Shown here: piece by piece, positions 46,101 to 54,010 of the stretch | Numbering within the stretch: the stretch's first letter is position 1 | Layout: every line of letters starts with the position of its first letter | Source: Shewanella electrica | Lineage (GTDB): Bacteria > Pseudomonadota > Gammaproteobacteria > Enterobacterales > Shewanellaceae | Reading direction: 5' to 3' | Assembly: GCF_022321485.1 (NCBI RefSeq) | Contig: NZ_JAKOGG010000004.1 | Location: 114,156 to 178,155 of the forward strand | Length of the DNA: 64,000 bases | Made by a program: the position numbers and the translations under genes | Notes under the pieces: generated by a model | What the model saw: only the letters and a program-made list of their open reading frames with translations | Told to the model about the DNA's origin: nothing | Databases searched by the model: none

Positions 46101-46250
46101 GGAGGTGCGAATACTGACCACCGGATTTTCTACATCCGGCATCTCGCGCACTGACAACTTACTAAACGACACAATGCCAAACACACACAGCAGCAAGCTC
46201 AGTACAATGGCCACAATTGGCCGTTTGACTGATACATCAGACAGCAACAT
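43128..46250 (-). CDS. RND-family efflux pump permease (AcrB-like)
   Basis: The 1040-residue inner-membrane H+/drug antiporter has 12 membrane helices with two large periplasmic loops. The proton-relay pair Asp401-Asp402 is in GLVVDDAIVVVEN, and the lysine partner is in MVTKNGILIVEF. The sequence is of the hydrophobe/amphiphile exporter branch of AcrB, MexF and VexF. Its ATG lies 14 bases inside the end of the adaptor gene, so the two are translationally coupled. No outer-membrane channel gene adjoins, so it must use a TolC-like protein from elsewhere. Substrates are unknown. Confidence 0.95.
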   Translation of the reverse strand: MLLSDVSVKRPIVAIVLSLLLCVFGIVSFSKLSVREMPDVENPVVSIRTSYSGASAAIMESQVTKNIEDQLTGISGIDQITSVSRNGSSRITVNFKIGWDIMEGVSDVRDAVSRAQRRLPEEADEPIVYKDNGSGRPAIYIRLRSSEMDRTQLTDYSRRVLEDKFNLISGVSSINISGGLTQVMYIKLKPEEMAGRQITVSDVITALNNENLESPGGQIRNDATTMTVRTARLYMQPDDFDYLQVRAASDGTPVYLKDIAEVYIGAQNENSTYRSNGVSNVSLGIVPQSDANPLEVAKGVREQVAAMQKFLPKGTSLAIDYDSTIFIDQAIDEVYSTLYVTGILVILVLYVFIGQVRATLIPAVTVPVSLISAFMAAYFFGFSINLLTLMALILAIGLVVDDAIVVVENIFHHIEQGEPPLVAAYKGTREVGFAVIATTAVLVMVFLPISFMEGMVGLLFTEFSVLLAVSVIFSSIVALTLTPVLGSKLLKPHQQHSALNRVLDSIFGRLERHYRRGVQYCVKHKYAAPIVILACIGGSFSLMNNVPAQLAPPEDRGVIYAFIKGAEGTSYNRMSANMDIIQQRLMPMLGQGVLRSFSLETPAFGGAAGDQTGFIIMRLEDWKTRSVSAAQALSQIQTALKDIPDIMVRPMLPGFRGSSNESVQFVIGGSDYSELFKWAQLLQAEATQSGIMTGADLNYAETTPELMVRINRERAAELGVSVADIANTLEVMLGGRRQTTYVERGEEYDVYLRGDEEHFNSMTDMSQIYVRTRSGALVTLDSVAQIREEASAQRLAHTDKKKSITLAANVADGHTLGEALNFLDNLVIEKLPGDISVSYSGESKDYKENQSSILIVFGLALLVAYLVLAAQFESFINPLVVMFTVPMGVFGGFLGLWFTHQGMNIYSQIGMIMLIGMVTKNGILIVEFANQLRDRGLPFEQAIIDAAARRLRPILMTAFTTLVGAIPLILSTGAGAESRIAVGTVVFFGMAFATVITLFVIPAMYRLLSYNTKSPGWVEQQLQQALEQQKPSTTTPTNDA

Positions 46251-47343
46251 CGCTTGGCTCCTGCGTTTCAGTTTTGCCAGTTTCGGTCACAGGCTTGGTG
46301 GGCTTGAGTGGTTTTACCAGCATGCCATCGCGAATATTGACTAAGCCTTGCACCACAATGGTGTCGCCAACTTGCACGCCGTCGGTGATCAGCACTTCGT
46401 TGTTAACGCGGGTGCCAAGGTGTACTTCGGTGCGATGGGCGATATTTTTGCCGTCCAGCTTATAGACATAACGTTTGGTACCTGAGTATTCCAACGCTTG
46501 TACGGGAATCACCGGCATAGAAACCGGTGGAAATTGAATGGTGGTATTGAGCATCATGCCCGGGCGCAGTTTGTGCGACAGGTTAGGGAACTTCACACGC
46601 GTACGCACGTTGAGGGTTTCTTCGTTAATGCGCGGGTCGATGGCGGTGACTTTGCCGTCAAAGTTTTCACTCGGCCACGCGGCGCTTTCTGCCGCAACGT
46701 CCATGCCTAAACTCAGTTGCGCTAGGCGCGATTCAGGAATTTGCAGGTCAACACGTAATTCACTCAGGTCATCCAGTGTGAGCAGCTCATCACCTTGTGA
46801 CACCATCTTGCCGCGGCTAAAGCTGACTAAGCCAATCACGCCATCAAACGGTGCTTTGATGTAGTGGTAATCCAGATCGGCTTTGACTGAGGCTAAACGG
46901 GCAGCAGCGATATCTACGCTGGCGCGCTGTGCGTCAATTTCGGTTTGGGTGATGGCGTCACTGTGCGCCAGTTTTTCATATTCGCGCAGTTTACGGGCTT
47001 CATCGGCCAGATAGGCTTCGGCTTCCATCACCGCGGCTTTGGCTTTGGCATCATCCAGCACAATCAATGTTTGCCCAGCTTTCACTTGTTCATTAGAACG
47101 CACCGCGACTTTTTCAATTTTGCCAGCCACTTGTGGCGCAATAAAGACGGAATGCTCGGCGGTGAGTTTGCCGATCAAACGTAGATCGGCTGACAGTGGA
47201 TGCTCACTGACAGTGTCGGTCACCACTGGAATGGTGTGTTCTTCCGGCCCTTGCGCATTGCCACTGGCTGGGGCTTGAAGCGTTCGATAAATGGCGGCGC
47301 CGCCTAGCGCACAAATGATAAGTGCGATGATGAGTTTTTTCAT
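46237..47343 (-). CDS. RND efflux periplasmic adaptor (membrane fusion protein)
   Basis: The 368-residue adaptor has an N-terminal membrane anchor or signal (3-20), a lipoyl-type half motif (FIAPQVAGKIEKVAVRSNEQVKAGQ), an alpha-hairpin (about 100-150), the second lipoyl half (YHYIKAPFDGVIG) and a C-terminal beta-barrel. There is no lipobox. It connects the permease to the outer-membrane channel. It is first in the operon. A perfect inverted repeat, probably an operator, lies 89-125 bases upstream of its start at 47343. Confidence 0.94.
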   Translation of the reverse strand: MKKLIIALIICALGGAAIYRTLQAPASGNAQGPEEHTIPVVTDTVSEHPLSADLRLIGKLTAEHSVFIAPQVAGKIEKVAVRSNEQVKAGQTLIVLDDAKAKAAVMEAEAYLADEARKLREYEKLAHSDAITQTEIDAQRASVDIAAARLASVKADLDYHYIKAPFDGVIGLVSFSRGKMVSQGDELLTLDDLSELRVDLQIPESRLAQLSLGMDVAAESAAWPSENFDGKVTAIDPRINEETLNVRTRVKFPNLSHKLRPGMMLNTTIQFPPVSMPVIPVQALEYSGTKRYVYKLDGKNIAHRTEVHLGTRVNNEVLITDGVQVGDTIVVQGLVNIRDGMLVKPLKPTKPVTETGKTETQEPSDVAV

Positions 47344-47431
47344 AAAAGCCGTCTTGAGATCTTCCCCCGGGATCGATGGCGATATTCTATGGAAGCGGCG
47401 GCTAAAAGCTAAGTGACTTAGGTGGGAAAAG

Positions 47432-47468
47432 TGTAAATAAATACTCTGTAAAACTGCATTTATTTACA
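47432..47468. promoter_or_regulatory. Perfect inverted repeat upstream of the efflux operon
   Basis: TGTAAATAAAT (47432-47442) and ATTTATTTACA (47458-47468) are exact inverted copies 15 bases apart, with a further TGTAAA in the spacer. The site lies about 90-125 bases before the adaptor gene. It is likely an operator for a repressor encoded elsewhere, since no regulator gene adjoins the operon. Confidence 0.5.
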
Positions 47469-47530
47469 TTTGTCGCAAAGGTGCACCGTAGCGCAGCCTG
47501 TGTGGGCATTAAGGTGTGACAGCGGCCAAG

Positions 47531-47555
47531 AAAAACGGGAGCTGGCGCTCCCGTT
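47531..47555 (-). terminator. Rho-independent terminator of ettA
   Basis: A 9-bp stem, AACGGGAGC (47534-47542) with GCTCCCGTT (47547-47555) and TGGC loop, is followed on the minus strand by five Ts. It lies 12 bases after the ettA stop. Confidence 0.9.
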
Positions 47556-47566
47556 CATATGCTGAA

Positions 47567-49234
47567 TTATTTTGACATACGTTTGTATTTCAAACGGTGT
47601 GGTTCAATCACATCCGCGCCAAAATGTTCTTTCAACCACGTTGAGTATTCGGTGTAGTTACCTTCGTAGAAGTTCACTTTACCTTCGTCACGGTAGTCGA
47701 GAATATGGGTACAGATACGGTCGAGGAACCAACGGTCGTGCGAGATCACCATGGCGCAGCCTGGGAACTCAACTAACGCTTCTTCCAGCGCGCGCAGGGT
47801 TTCTACGTCGAGGTCGTTGGTCGGTTCGTCAAGCAGCAACACGTTACCGCCAGATTGCAGCAATTTGGCCAAGTGGACACGGTTACGTTCACCGCCTGAC
47901 AGGCTGCCGATAATCTTTTGCTGGTCGCCACCACGGAAGTTAAAGCGGCCTACATAAGCGCGGCTTGGGATTTCAGTGCCGTGAATACGGATGATATCTT
48001 GGCCGCCGGAGATCTCTTGCCAGACAGTGTTTTTGTCGTTCATCTCGTCGCGGAACTGGTCCACCGACGCGATCTGTACCGTGTCACCTACATCAACTTC
48101 ACCGCTATCAGGTTGTTCGGCACCGGTCAGCATACGGAACAGAGTAGATTTACCCGCACCGTTCGGGCCGATAATCCCCACGATAGCGCCTTTCGGCATG
48201 GAGAAGCTCAAGTCGTCAATCAATACGCGGTCGCCATAACTCTTGGTCAGGTTACGCACTTCAATCACCTTGTCGCCCAAACGTGGGCCAGGTGGAATGA
48301 ACAGTTCGTTGGTTTCGTTACGGCGTTGGTAATCTTGGCTGCTCAACTCTTCAAAGCGAGACAGACGCGCCTTACCTTTTGACTGACGGCCTTTGCTACC
48401 TTGGCGTACCCATTCCAACTCTTTGGCGATGGTTTTCTGGCGGGCGCTTTCAGTGGCGGCTTCATGTTGCAGACGTTGGTCTTTCTGCTCCAACCAAGAG
48501 GAGTAGTTACCTTCCCATGGAATACCTTCGCCACGGTCAAGTTCCAAAATCCAGCCAGCGGCGTTATCGAGGAAGTAACGGTCGTGGGTAATCGCTACCA
48601 CGGTGCCTGCATATTCATGCAGGAAGTTCTCCAGCCACGCCACGGATTCGGCATCCAAGTGGTTGGTCGGTTCGTCGAGCAGCAGCATCTCTGGCTTTTC
48701 TAGCAGCAGACGACACAGTGCCACACGGCGGCGCTCACCACCTGATAACACGCCAATTTTGGCATCCCACTCAGGTAAACGCAGCGCATCGGCCGCGCGT
48801 TCCAAAATGTGGTCAAGGTTGTGGGCGTCAGTGGTTTGAATAATTGCTTCCAGCTTGGCTTGCTCAGCGGCTAACGCATCAAAGTCGGCATCGGGCTCGG
48901 CATAAGCGGCGTACACTTCATCCAAACGTGTTAACGCACCTTTGGCTTCGCCCACGGCTTCTTCAATCGCTTCACGTACGGTTTGGTTGACGTCCAGTTG
49001 CGGTTCCTGTGGCAGATAACCGATTTTCAAGCCCGGCATTGGCCGTGCTTCACCTTCGATTTCAGTATCGATGCCCGCCATAATGCGCAGCAAGGTGGAT
49101 TTACCGGAGCCGTTCAGACCCAGCACACCAATCTTGGCGCCGGGGAAGAAACTTAACGAAATATCTTTCAAAATCTGCTTTTTAGGCGGAACGATTTTTC
49201 CCACCCGCAGCATGCTGTAGACAAACTGTGCCAT
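47567..49234 (-). CDS. ettA: Energy-dependent translational throttle protein EttA
   Basis: EttA is an ABC-F protein that binds the ribosomal E site and gates the first elongation step according to ATP/ADP ratio. The 555-residue length equals that of E. coli EttA. It has two ABC domains: Walker A GLNGSGKST with LSGGERRRVALCRLL, then GPNGAGKST with LSGGERNRVHLAKLL. Between them is the charged linker arm rich in Lys, Arg, Glu and Gln. The second Met (49234) is chosen because MAQFVYSMLRVGK aligns with the known N-terminus and AGGA lies at proper distance; an ATG six bases earlier is possible. Confidence 0.96.
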   Translation of the reverse strand: MAQFVYSMLRVGKIVPPKKQILKDISLSFFPGAKIGVLGLNGSGKSTLLRIMAGIDTEIEGEARPMPGLKIGYLPQEPQLDVNQTVREAIEEAVGEAKGALTRLDEVYAAYAEPDADFDALAAEQAKLEAIIQTTDAHNLDHILERAADALRLPEWDAKIGVLSGGERRRVALCRLLLEKPEMLLLDEPTNHLDAESVAWLENFLHEYAGTVVAITHDRYFLDNAAGWILELDRGEGIPWEGNYSSWLEQKDQRLQHEAATESARQKTIAKELEWVRQGSKGRQSKGKARLSRFEELSSQDYQRRNETNELFIPPGPRLGDKVIEVRNLTKSYGDRVLIDDLSFSMPKGAIVGIIGPNGAGKSTLFRMLTGAEQPDSGEVDVGDTVQIASVDQFRDEMNDKNTVWQEISGGQDIIRIHGTEIPSRAYVGRFNFRGGDQQKIIGSLSGGERNRVHLAKLLQSGGNVLLLDEPTNDLDVETLRALEEALVEFPGCAMVISHDRWFLDRICTHILDYRDEGKVNFYEGNYTEYSTWLKEHFGADVIEPHRLKYKRMSK

Positions 49235-49340
49235 AAACATTCCTAGGTTTTTTCTGCTGGCGGAAGTTTACTAAATTGCGTCAAAGGCTGCCAACGACAT
49301 TAGTCATCCAAAGGTCTATCCGCTGCGTATTTGTTAGTGT

Positions 49341-49460
49341 GGTGTGTCCGCTTGAGGCTCGGAGTTGCACGCTGATGGGGTAACCCGCGCCGATGAAGCT
49401 TTATATCTCGCCAAAACTCAAGGACGTAACCGGATTCTCTGGTCGCAGCAACCTGATTGA
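49341..49460 (+). pseudogene. Decayed tail of a GGDEF (diguanylate cyclase) gene
   Basis: In the frame ending at the TGA of 49458-49460 the DNA reads ADEALYLAKTQGRNRIL, the standard C-terminal end of a GGDEF domain. Upstream in the same frame are GVSA, corresponding to the conserved IGVS strand, and HADGVTR, but a TGA at 49353 interrupts and no GGDEF motif or start remains. The stretch is a remnant on the opposite strand to both neighbours (ettA, M61 peptidase). Local DNA similarity to the end of the GGDEF domain of the 27958-31014 gene is visible (both have CTCAAGGACGTAACCG). Confidence 0.7.
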
Positions 49461-49473
49461 ATTAGCCCTCAAT

Positions 49474-49497
49474 AAAACAGCCCGCGACTGCGGGCTG
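49474..49497 (-). terminator. Terminator of the M61 peptidase gene
   Basis: CAGCCCGC (49478-49485) pairs with GCGGGCTG (49490-49497), loop GACT. On the minus strand TTTTATT follows. It lies 28 bases after the peptidase stop. Confidence 0.85.
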
Positions 49498-49525
49498 CTT
49501 ACTTTCAAGCGTTGAGCAACAAACC

Positions 49526-51415
49526 TTAGAGTGGTTTTAGCATCTCAGACAGATAATCTTTGCTACCTTCAATGCGTACCAAGTGCGGATATTTCAGCCC
49601 TTGGTGATAATCGATTTTGATGGTGCGGTACTGATCAAAATCTTTTACCAGCAGTTCGATGGGCGCTTTGCTGTCTTTGGCGTCGGTGACCGCATCTTGC
49701 AAACGTTCGGCTTGATAGCTTTCACCGTTGACGGCAATCAGCGTCATGCTGGGCGAAAGACCAGCGTTAAACGCTGGGCTATCCCACAATACATCGCTGA
49801 GTTCACCTTTTTTGTTGGTGCTAAAGCCCAGCGAATAGGTGAAGTCGATACGTTTGTAACGATCTTCCATCGCTTTGACTGCCGCAGATGGCTGGTCGTT
49901 ATACACCAGTTGCCAACCTTGGTCTTTGAGCGAGTCAGACAAGTTCACATGGCCTTTCAAACGGGCGTTGATGAACTCGGCCCAGTCGAATTTTTGCAGG
50001 CCGTTTAGCGTCGCAACCACATCATCAAAGGTATAAGTGTTGATGTCCCACGCGCCGGGATGCACACCAAAGAAGGCTTTAGCAAAGTCGTTGACTGACA
50101 CTTTGTTGTCGGTCAGATTACGCAGTTTGGCATCAATCGCGTACCAAATAAGCTGACCACCTTGATAGTAATCTTCGCTCATTTGATAGTTGCGGAACGC
50201 CAATGGCGCACGCTGAGCAATGGTCGGATCGTTGGTGGTATCGAGCACATTGCGCCATTGCATGCCGGGACGACCTTTATCGTAGGTCGCGCCGAGCAGC
50301 GCCAGCATATCCATGGTGTTGTCATGGCTCATCAAGCCTGAACGGGCAGACACAATGTAACCCCAGAATTGGGTTTGGCCTTCATAGACCCACAAGCCCA
50401 TGTTGCGTTTGACTTGGTTGTAAGTTGGCGTCCATAACTCAGCTGGACGGCGATATTTACCATCCCACGAGTGGTTAAATTCGTGCGCCAGCAGATCGCG
50501 GCCTAACCAAGATTTGTCCCACTTAGTGAAATAATCTTGCTTGGCGCTGTTTTCGCTAGAGCGGTGATGCTCCAACCCGATGCCGCCGAGTTTATCGGTC
50601 AACGCTAGCAAGAAGTCATAATGGTTGTAGTGATGCGCGCCGTACAGTTTGTACATCTGCTGCACCAGCTCGCGGTGTGCTTTTAAGCCTTCGTCGCTGA
50701 TGTCGAGATCTTTAGCGCGGTCAGCAAATACGTTCAGGTGGACTGGCGTATCGGCACCGGGATTCAAATCCACGCGTTTGTAGTATTTGCCGGCAAACAT
50801 TGGCGAATCGACCAAGTTTTCAAAATCGATGGTGTTAAAGCAGTAGCTGTTGCCTTTGCTGCTTTTGTTTTCCAATGCGGTGGCGTAATGCCAATCTTGC
50901 GGCAGCGTCACACAGGCATCGACCGGAATTTGGCGGGTGTAATACCCAGCAGGGTAGAGCGCGACGGTGTTCCATTGCAGGTTAAGCATTTCTGGCGTCA
51001 TCACTACGCGGCCTTGGCCGGGATTTTGTGGTGACAGGAACTTAAAGCTCACTTCAACTTTATTAGCGCCTTTTGGCACATTGATGTGGAAGGCGTTGAC
51101 GTTGCCCGCATCGCGTTCCCATGTCAGCACTTTGCCATTGGCTTTAAATTCAAAGCCAGCGGCTTTATCAATCGGGCCGGTAGGCGAGTGGTGGCCAGGG
51201 ATCCATGAAGGATACAACAAGGTCAGTGGACCCGCTTTGGCAGGAATAACTTCAGTAATGTTGAAAATGCGATGGGATAAATCAGTGGCATCTACATGCA
51301 GTTGAATATTGCCAGCGTAAGGGGTATCTACCGGTGCAGGGACTTCAGCGTTTGCTGAAAATTGCACGCCAGATAATACCGTCCCTACCGCGAGGGCGAT
51401 GGCAGCATTTTTCAC
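49526..51415 (-). CDS. M61-family metallopeptidase with PDZ domain
   Basis: The 629-residue exported zinc peptidase has a signal peptide cleaved after SANA (residue 23), an N-terminal beta domain, the zinc-binding HEFNH at 311-315 (His311, Glu312, His315) and a C-terminal PDZ-like domain (about 525-590) around GLSPSMTLIAVNGE. M61 members are glycyl or related aminopeptidases of the periplasm. The start is GTG at 51415, with AGGAGC about 5 bases upstream. It stands alone. The region 51416-51670 upstream holds its promoter and no recognised feature. Confidence 0.92.
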   Translation of the reverse strand: MKNAAIALAVGTVLSGVQFSANAEVPAPVDTPYAGNIQLHVDATDLSHRIFNITEVIPAKAGPLTLLYPSWIPGHHSPTGPIDKAAGFEFKANGKVLTWERDAGNVNAFHINVPKGANKVEVSFKFLSPQNPGQGRVVMTPEMLNLQWNTVALYPAGYYTRQIPVDACVTLPQDWHYATALENKSSKGNSYCFNTIDFENLVDSPMFAGKYYKRVDLNPGADTPVHLNVFADRAKDLDISDEGLKAHRELVQQMYKLYGAHHYNHYDFLLALTDKLGGIGLEHHRSSENSAKQDYFTKWDKSWLGRDLLAHEFNHSWDGKYRRPAELWTPTYNQVKRNMGLWVYEGQTQFWGYIVSARSGLMSHDNTMDMLALLGATYDKGRPGMQWRNVLDTTNDPTIAQRAPLAFRNYQMSEDYYQGGQLIWYAIDAKLRNLTDNKVSVNDFAKAFFGVHPGAWDINTYTFDDVVATLNGLQKFDWAEFINARLKGHVNLSDSLKDQGWQLVYNDQPSAAVKAMEDRYKRIDFTYSLGFSTNKKGELSDVLWDSPAFNAGLSPSMTLIAVNGESYQAERLQDAVTDAKDSKAPIELLVKDFDQYRTIKIDYHQGLKYPHLVRIEGSKDYLSEMLKPL

Positions 51416-51673
51416 AAGGGCTCCTAATTTTTAAGCTAGAGGACGTTCATTGACGCCTTTTATTTTTTGGTTGAGCACAACAAGACAAATAGTGCTCGCT
51501 GGTTAGTTTAATGGTTGCTAATGCAACGCATCACAGCGCTGACACAATAGCGCCGACGCCCATCGATTGAAAGCCGCAAGCCGTTAGCATGTGTTGCTGT
51601 ATGTTTCGATACTTAGCATCAAGGGAAACGTGTGTTGGCGGTGAAACGGTGGAATCTAATACCGTTGTCGCAA

Positions 51674-51703
51674 TAAAAAAACGCCAGCCGAAGCTGACGT
51701 TTT
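51674..51703 (-). terminator. Terminator displaced from the cytochrome b561 gene
   Basis: AACGCCAGC pairs with GCTGACGTT around loop CGAA with one mismatch. On the minus strand a run of seven Ts follows. The only minus-strand gene upstream is the cytochrome b561 gene, now about 280 bases away because a mobile element lies between. Confidence 0.6.
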
Positions 51704-51704
51704 C

Positions 51705-51974
51705 TATAGGGGCTGTTTATCTTTATGGTTTAATTTTTGTTCAAATTGAACACCTTATGAACGAGGCGCGGCCTGCGACGCTTAGTCAACTAAGCAAGCT
51801 GGGGGCAACAAAGTTCAAGAGGCGTTTAAATGAACCCTTCGGGCAGCGACAGAGCGAAATTTATTCAGCGTTAGGTGCTGTTTGTGGAGAATAACTACAC
51901 GGCACATCACCTGCCTTGCCTAAATCACGCTCTGTCTGCCGCAAAAACAATCAGCAAATGTAAATAGCCCCTAG
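51705..51974. mobile_element. MITE copy C (96 bp) within a longer 266-bp element
   Basis: Positions 51875-51970 are the 96-bp element seen at 5694 and 10743, flanked by TTAG (51871-51874) and CTAG (51971-51974). The preceding 170 bases (51705-51874) begin with GGGCTGTTTATCTTT, an inverted near-copy of the right end (GGGCTATTTACATTT on the other strand). The whole 266 bp could therefore be one larger element of which the 96-bp form is a part. The interior contains a CTTAGTCAACTAAG palindrome and no transposase. A 101-codon ORF across it is not a plausible gene. Confidence 0.65.
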
Positions 51975-51982
51975 GGATGACC

Positions 51983-52546
51983 TTAGTCTTTGATTTTACC
52001 CGGCAGCATAGATTGCAGGCTTTTATCTTTGTCGATGAAATAGTGTTTCAAAGCAAAGAATACGTGCCCGGCAATGACCAGCAGCAACCCGTAGGTCAGC
52101 ACTTCATGGATTTCCGCAAAAACCGCTTGTAGCTCAGGAGATTTGCCCAGCAGCGGTGGCAGATAAAACAGCCCCGCGACAGGGATTGGATAACCAGCGG
52201 CAGAACTAAACGCCCAGCCTGAAATTGGCACCAATACCATCAGCAGATACAGCAGATGGTGCCCACCATGGGCGGCCTTTTGCATAAATTTGCTCATACC
52301 GACGAGTTCTGGTGGACGATGTGTCGCACGCCAGATGATACGCAGCACAATCAGAAAGATACTGACGGTAGCAATCTGCTTATGCAGCGTGATCATCTCG
52401 CCTTTGGCGGCGTCATGAGCGGCATCAATACCGTAGCTCATAAACAATGCCGCATAAGCCCCAATCGCCATAGCGACCAGAATCACTGCGGCCATTGTCC
52501 AGTGCAATAGCTTAGCAATGCCAGTATAAGAACGTTGAGTAGTCAT
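51983..52546 (-). CDS. Cytochrome b561-type di-heme membrane protein
   Basis: The 187-residue protein has four membrane helices and the histidines expected to bind two b hemes: His15 (LLHW) in helix 1, His55 (TLHK) in helix 2, and histidines in EIHEV, GHVFF and ALKHY in the last helices. Family members move electrons between quinol and periplasmic or respiratory partners, and CybB of E. coli is a superoxide:quinone oxidoreductase. AGGAT about 8 bases before the ATG at 52546 is the ribosome site. Its downstream terminator is separated from it by the mobile element at 51705-51974. Confidence 0.9.
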   Translation of the reverse strand: MTTQRSYTGIAKLLHWTMAAVILVAMAIGAYAALFMSYGIDAAHDAAKGEMITLHKQIATVSIFLIVLRIIWRATHRPPELVGMSKFMQKAAHGGHHLLYLLMVLVPISGWAFSSAAGYPIPVAGLFYLPPLLGKSPELQAVFAEIHEVLTYGLLLVIAGHVFFALKHYFIDKDKSLQSMLPGKIKD

Positions 52547-52858
52547 TGATTAACATCCTGTAACATTAAGTTGGCGGCATATTACCTTCGAATAAGCCGT
52601 AAGAATACAGCATTAAATTGAAGTAATAGGTGTATTTTTTCGATGATATCTGCGTATAACGAATACTGCTGCTGCGCGGGATAGCGGCTGCGTAGAACTC
52701 ATGAACCGCTTGGTGGCGATCGCGCGCCTGCGCACCAGTCATTCATCAGTTTAGCTGCTTATTGGTTATGCAGTCGTCCTTGAACAATGCGGCGGCCAAT
52801 CGCTGCACAAGGTGCTCATGCGCCACAATGATAGGAATTCGCGACAGATTAGGTCACA
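52547..52858. other. 312-base divergent gap
   Basis: The gap between the cytochrome b561 gene and the small membrane protein gene contains only promoter-like AT-rich sequence. No repeat, RNA or ORF is seen. Confidence 0.4.
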
Positions 52859-53257
52859 ATGTCCGCCGCCATTTTTTCAGTGATTTATTGCATGGAACAT
52901 TTCAACGCATTATTTGTTTGGTATCCCTTCTTTGGGCTGCCTACCGCCATTGTTGGTTTAGCTATTTGGTGGCGTAATCAGCGCCGCGCGGAACTGTTTG
53001 TTTGGGATTGGGGCTTACTGTTCGTGCCGTTCCTGATTTGGGCGTTGCTGTCCGCCGTTGATATGCGCGGTAAATCGTTGGCTAACTTGGTGGAGTTGGC
53101 GTACATGAGCGGCTTTACTATGCTGGTGATGTTGCTACGGGTACGCTTGGCGTTGCAACAACCGGCCAAGGCCATGTTTTACAGCAAGCTGGCGTTGTTA
53201 GTTGCCAGCGCGTCAGCCGTATTACTGTGGGGCATAGTGCCTCCGTTAGCGGAGTAA
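52859..53257 (+). CDS. Hypothetical membrane protein, four helices
   Basis: The 132-residue protein has four hydrophobic segments (about 18-38, 49-67, 80-97 and 107-128) separated by short charged loops, e.g. WWRNQRRAE. No motif or family is recognised. The ATG at 52859 has AGG 5 bases upstream; a second Met (MEHFN, at 52892) is a possible start. Its stop precedes the YaiI start by 8 bases, and the YaiI ribosome site lies at its end, so the two genes are likely co-transcribed. Confidence 0.7.
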   Translation: MSAAIFSVIYCMEHFNALFVWYPFFGLPTAIVGLAIWWRNQRRAELFVWDWGLLFVPFLIWALLSAVDMRGKSLANLVELAYMSGFTMLVMLLRVRLALQQPAKAMFYSKLALLVASASAVLLWGIVPPLAE

Positions 53258-53265
53258 ATCAGTCG

Positions 53266-53724
53266 ATGCATATTTGGGTAGATGCCGACGCATGTCCGGT
53301 GGTGATTAAAGAGGTGTTGTTTCGCGCCGCCGAGCGTTGCCAAGTGATGGTGACCTTAGTCGCTAACCAGTCGCTGCGTATTCCTAAATCCAAGTTCATC
53401 AGCACACTGCAAGTGATGAAGGGCTTTGATGTGGCCGACAACGAGATTGTCGCGCGGGCGCAAGCGGGCGATTTAGTGATCACCAGTGATATCCCGCTGG
53501 CCGCCGATGTGCTTGCCAAAGGCGCACTGGCGCTGACGCCACGTGGTGAGCAATACACCGATGACAACATAAAATCTCGCCTGACGATGCGCGATTTTAT
53601 GGATACCTTGCGCGCCAGTGGCATTGAGTCTGGCGGCCCGCCAGCGTTGAGTCAGGCAGATCGCCAAGCGTTTGCCAATAAGCTCGATACCATTTTGGCG
53701 AAGCAGGCACGACCAAAAAGCTAA
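53266..53724 (+). CDS. yaiI: YaiI/YqxD family protein (UPF0178, DUF188)
   Basis: The 152-residue protein begins with the family signature [18 protein letters not shown]. It has the central [23 protein letters not shown] segment, in which conserved Asp residues form a PIN/NYN-like acidic centre. That suggests an RNA- or DNA-processing nuclease fold, but no activity is established. I start at the ATG 53266, which begins the conserved domain and has GGAG 11 bases upstream; a longer ORF from 53227 overlaps the preceding gene. The heptanucleotide tandem repeat begins 90 bases downstream. Confidence 0.93.
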   Translation: MHIWVDADACPVVIKEVLFRAAERCQVMVTLVANQSLRIPKSKFISTLQVMKGFDVADNEIVARAQAGDLVITSDIPLAADVLAKGALALTPRGEQYTDDNIKSRLTMRDFMDTLRASGIESGGPPALSQADRQAFANKLDTILAKQARPKS

Positions 53725-53814
53725 ATTGCATTGCGTCTTGTGGTGTGTCGGCAGTTGTTGCAAAACACACTACAAGAGCTTGCACCGCTAGCGACTTCGC
53801 ATTTGATTTGCTGC

Positions 53815-53894
53815 CGCAACCCGCAACCCGCAACCCGCAACCCGCAACCCGCAACCCGCAACCCGCAACCCGCAACCCGCAACCCGCAACCCGC
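53815..53894. repeat. Heptanucleotide tandem repeat (CGCAACC), 11.4 copies
   Basis: Eleven perfect copies of CGCAACC run from 53815 to 53891, followed by CGC. The array sits between yaiI and the DPP-IV-like gene, 117 bases before the latter's start. Length 7 is not a multiple of 3, so reading frames crossing it rotate through all phases; the short ORFs seen across it are by-products. Perfect identity indicates recent expansion and likely variation in copy number. Confidence 0.95.
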
Positions 53895-54010
53895 TTGTCA
53901 TATTTCGAAACGGTTAAGTTTTTGTATAAATTATGCGGTTATGGAAAGGTATAGCCATTCCGCCGCAATGCCGCGCATTGCATCGCCAACCATAACGACG
54001 CGACTCATCG

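Noticed and set aside
43128-47343. A local regulator for the efflux pump
   Set aside because: I looked for a TetR, MarR or LysR gene on either side and found only ettA and the GGDEF-EAL gene, so only the operator-like repeat is reported.
51589-51894. 101-residue ORF across the 51.7-kb mobile element
   Set aside because: It runs through the terminator and the MITE and has no family resemblance.
53815-53894. CRISPR-like repetition
   Set aside because: The unit is 7 bp with no spacers and no cas genes, so it is a simple tandem repeat.
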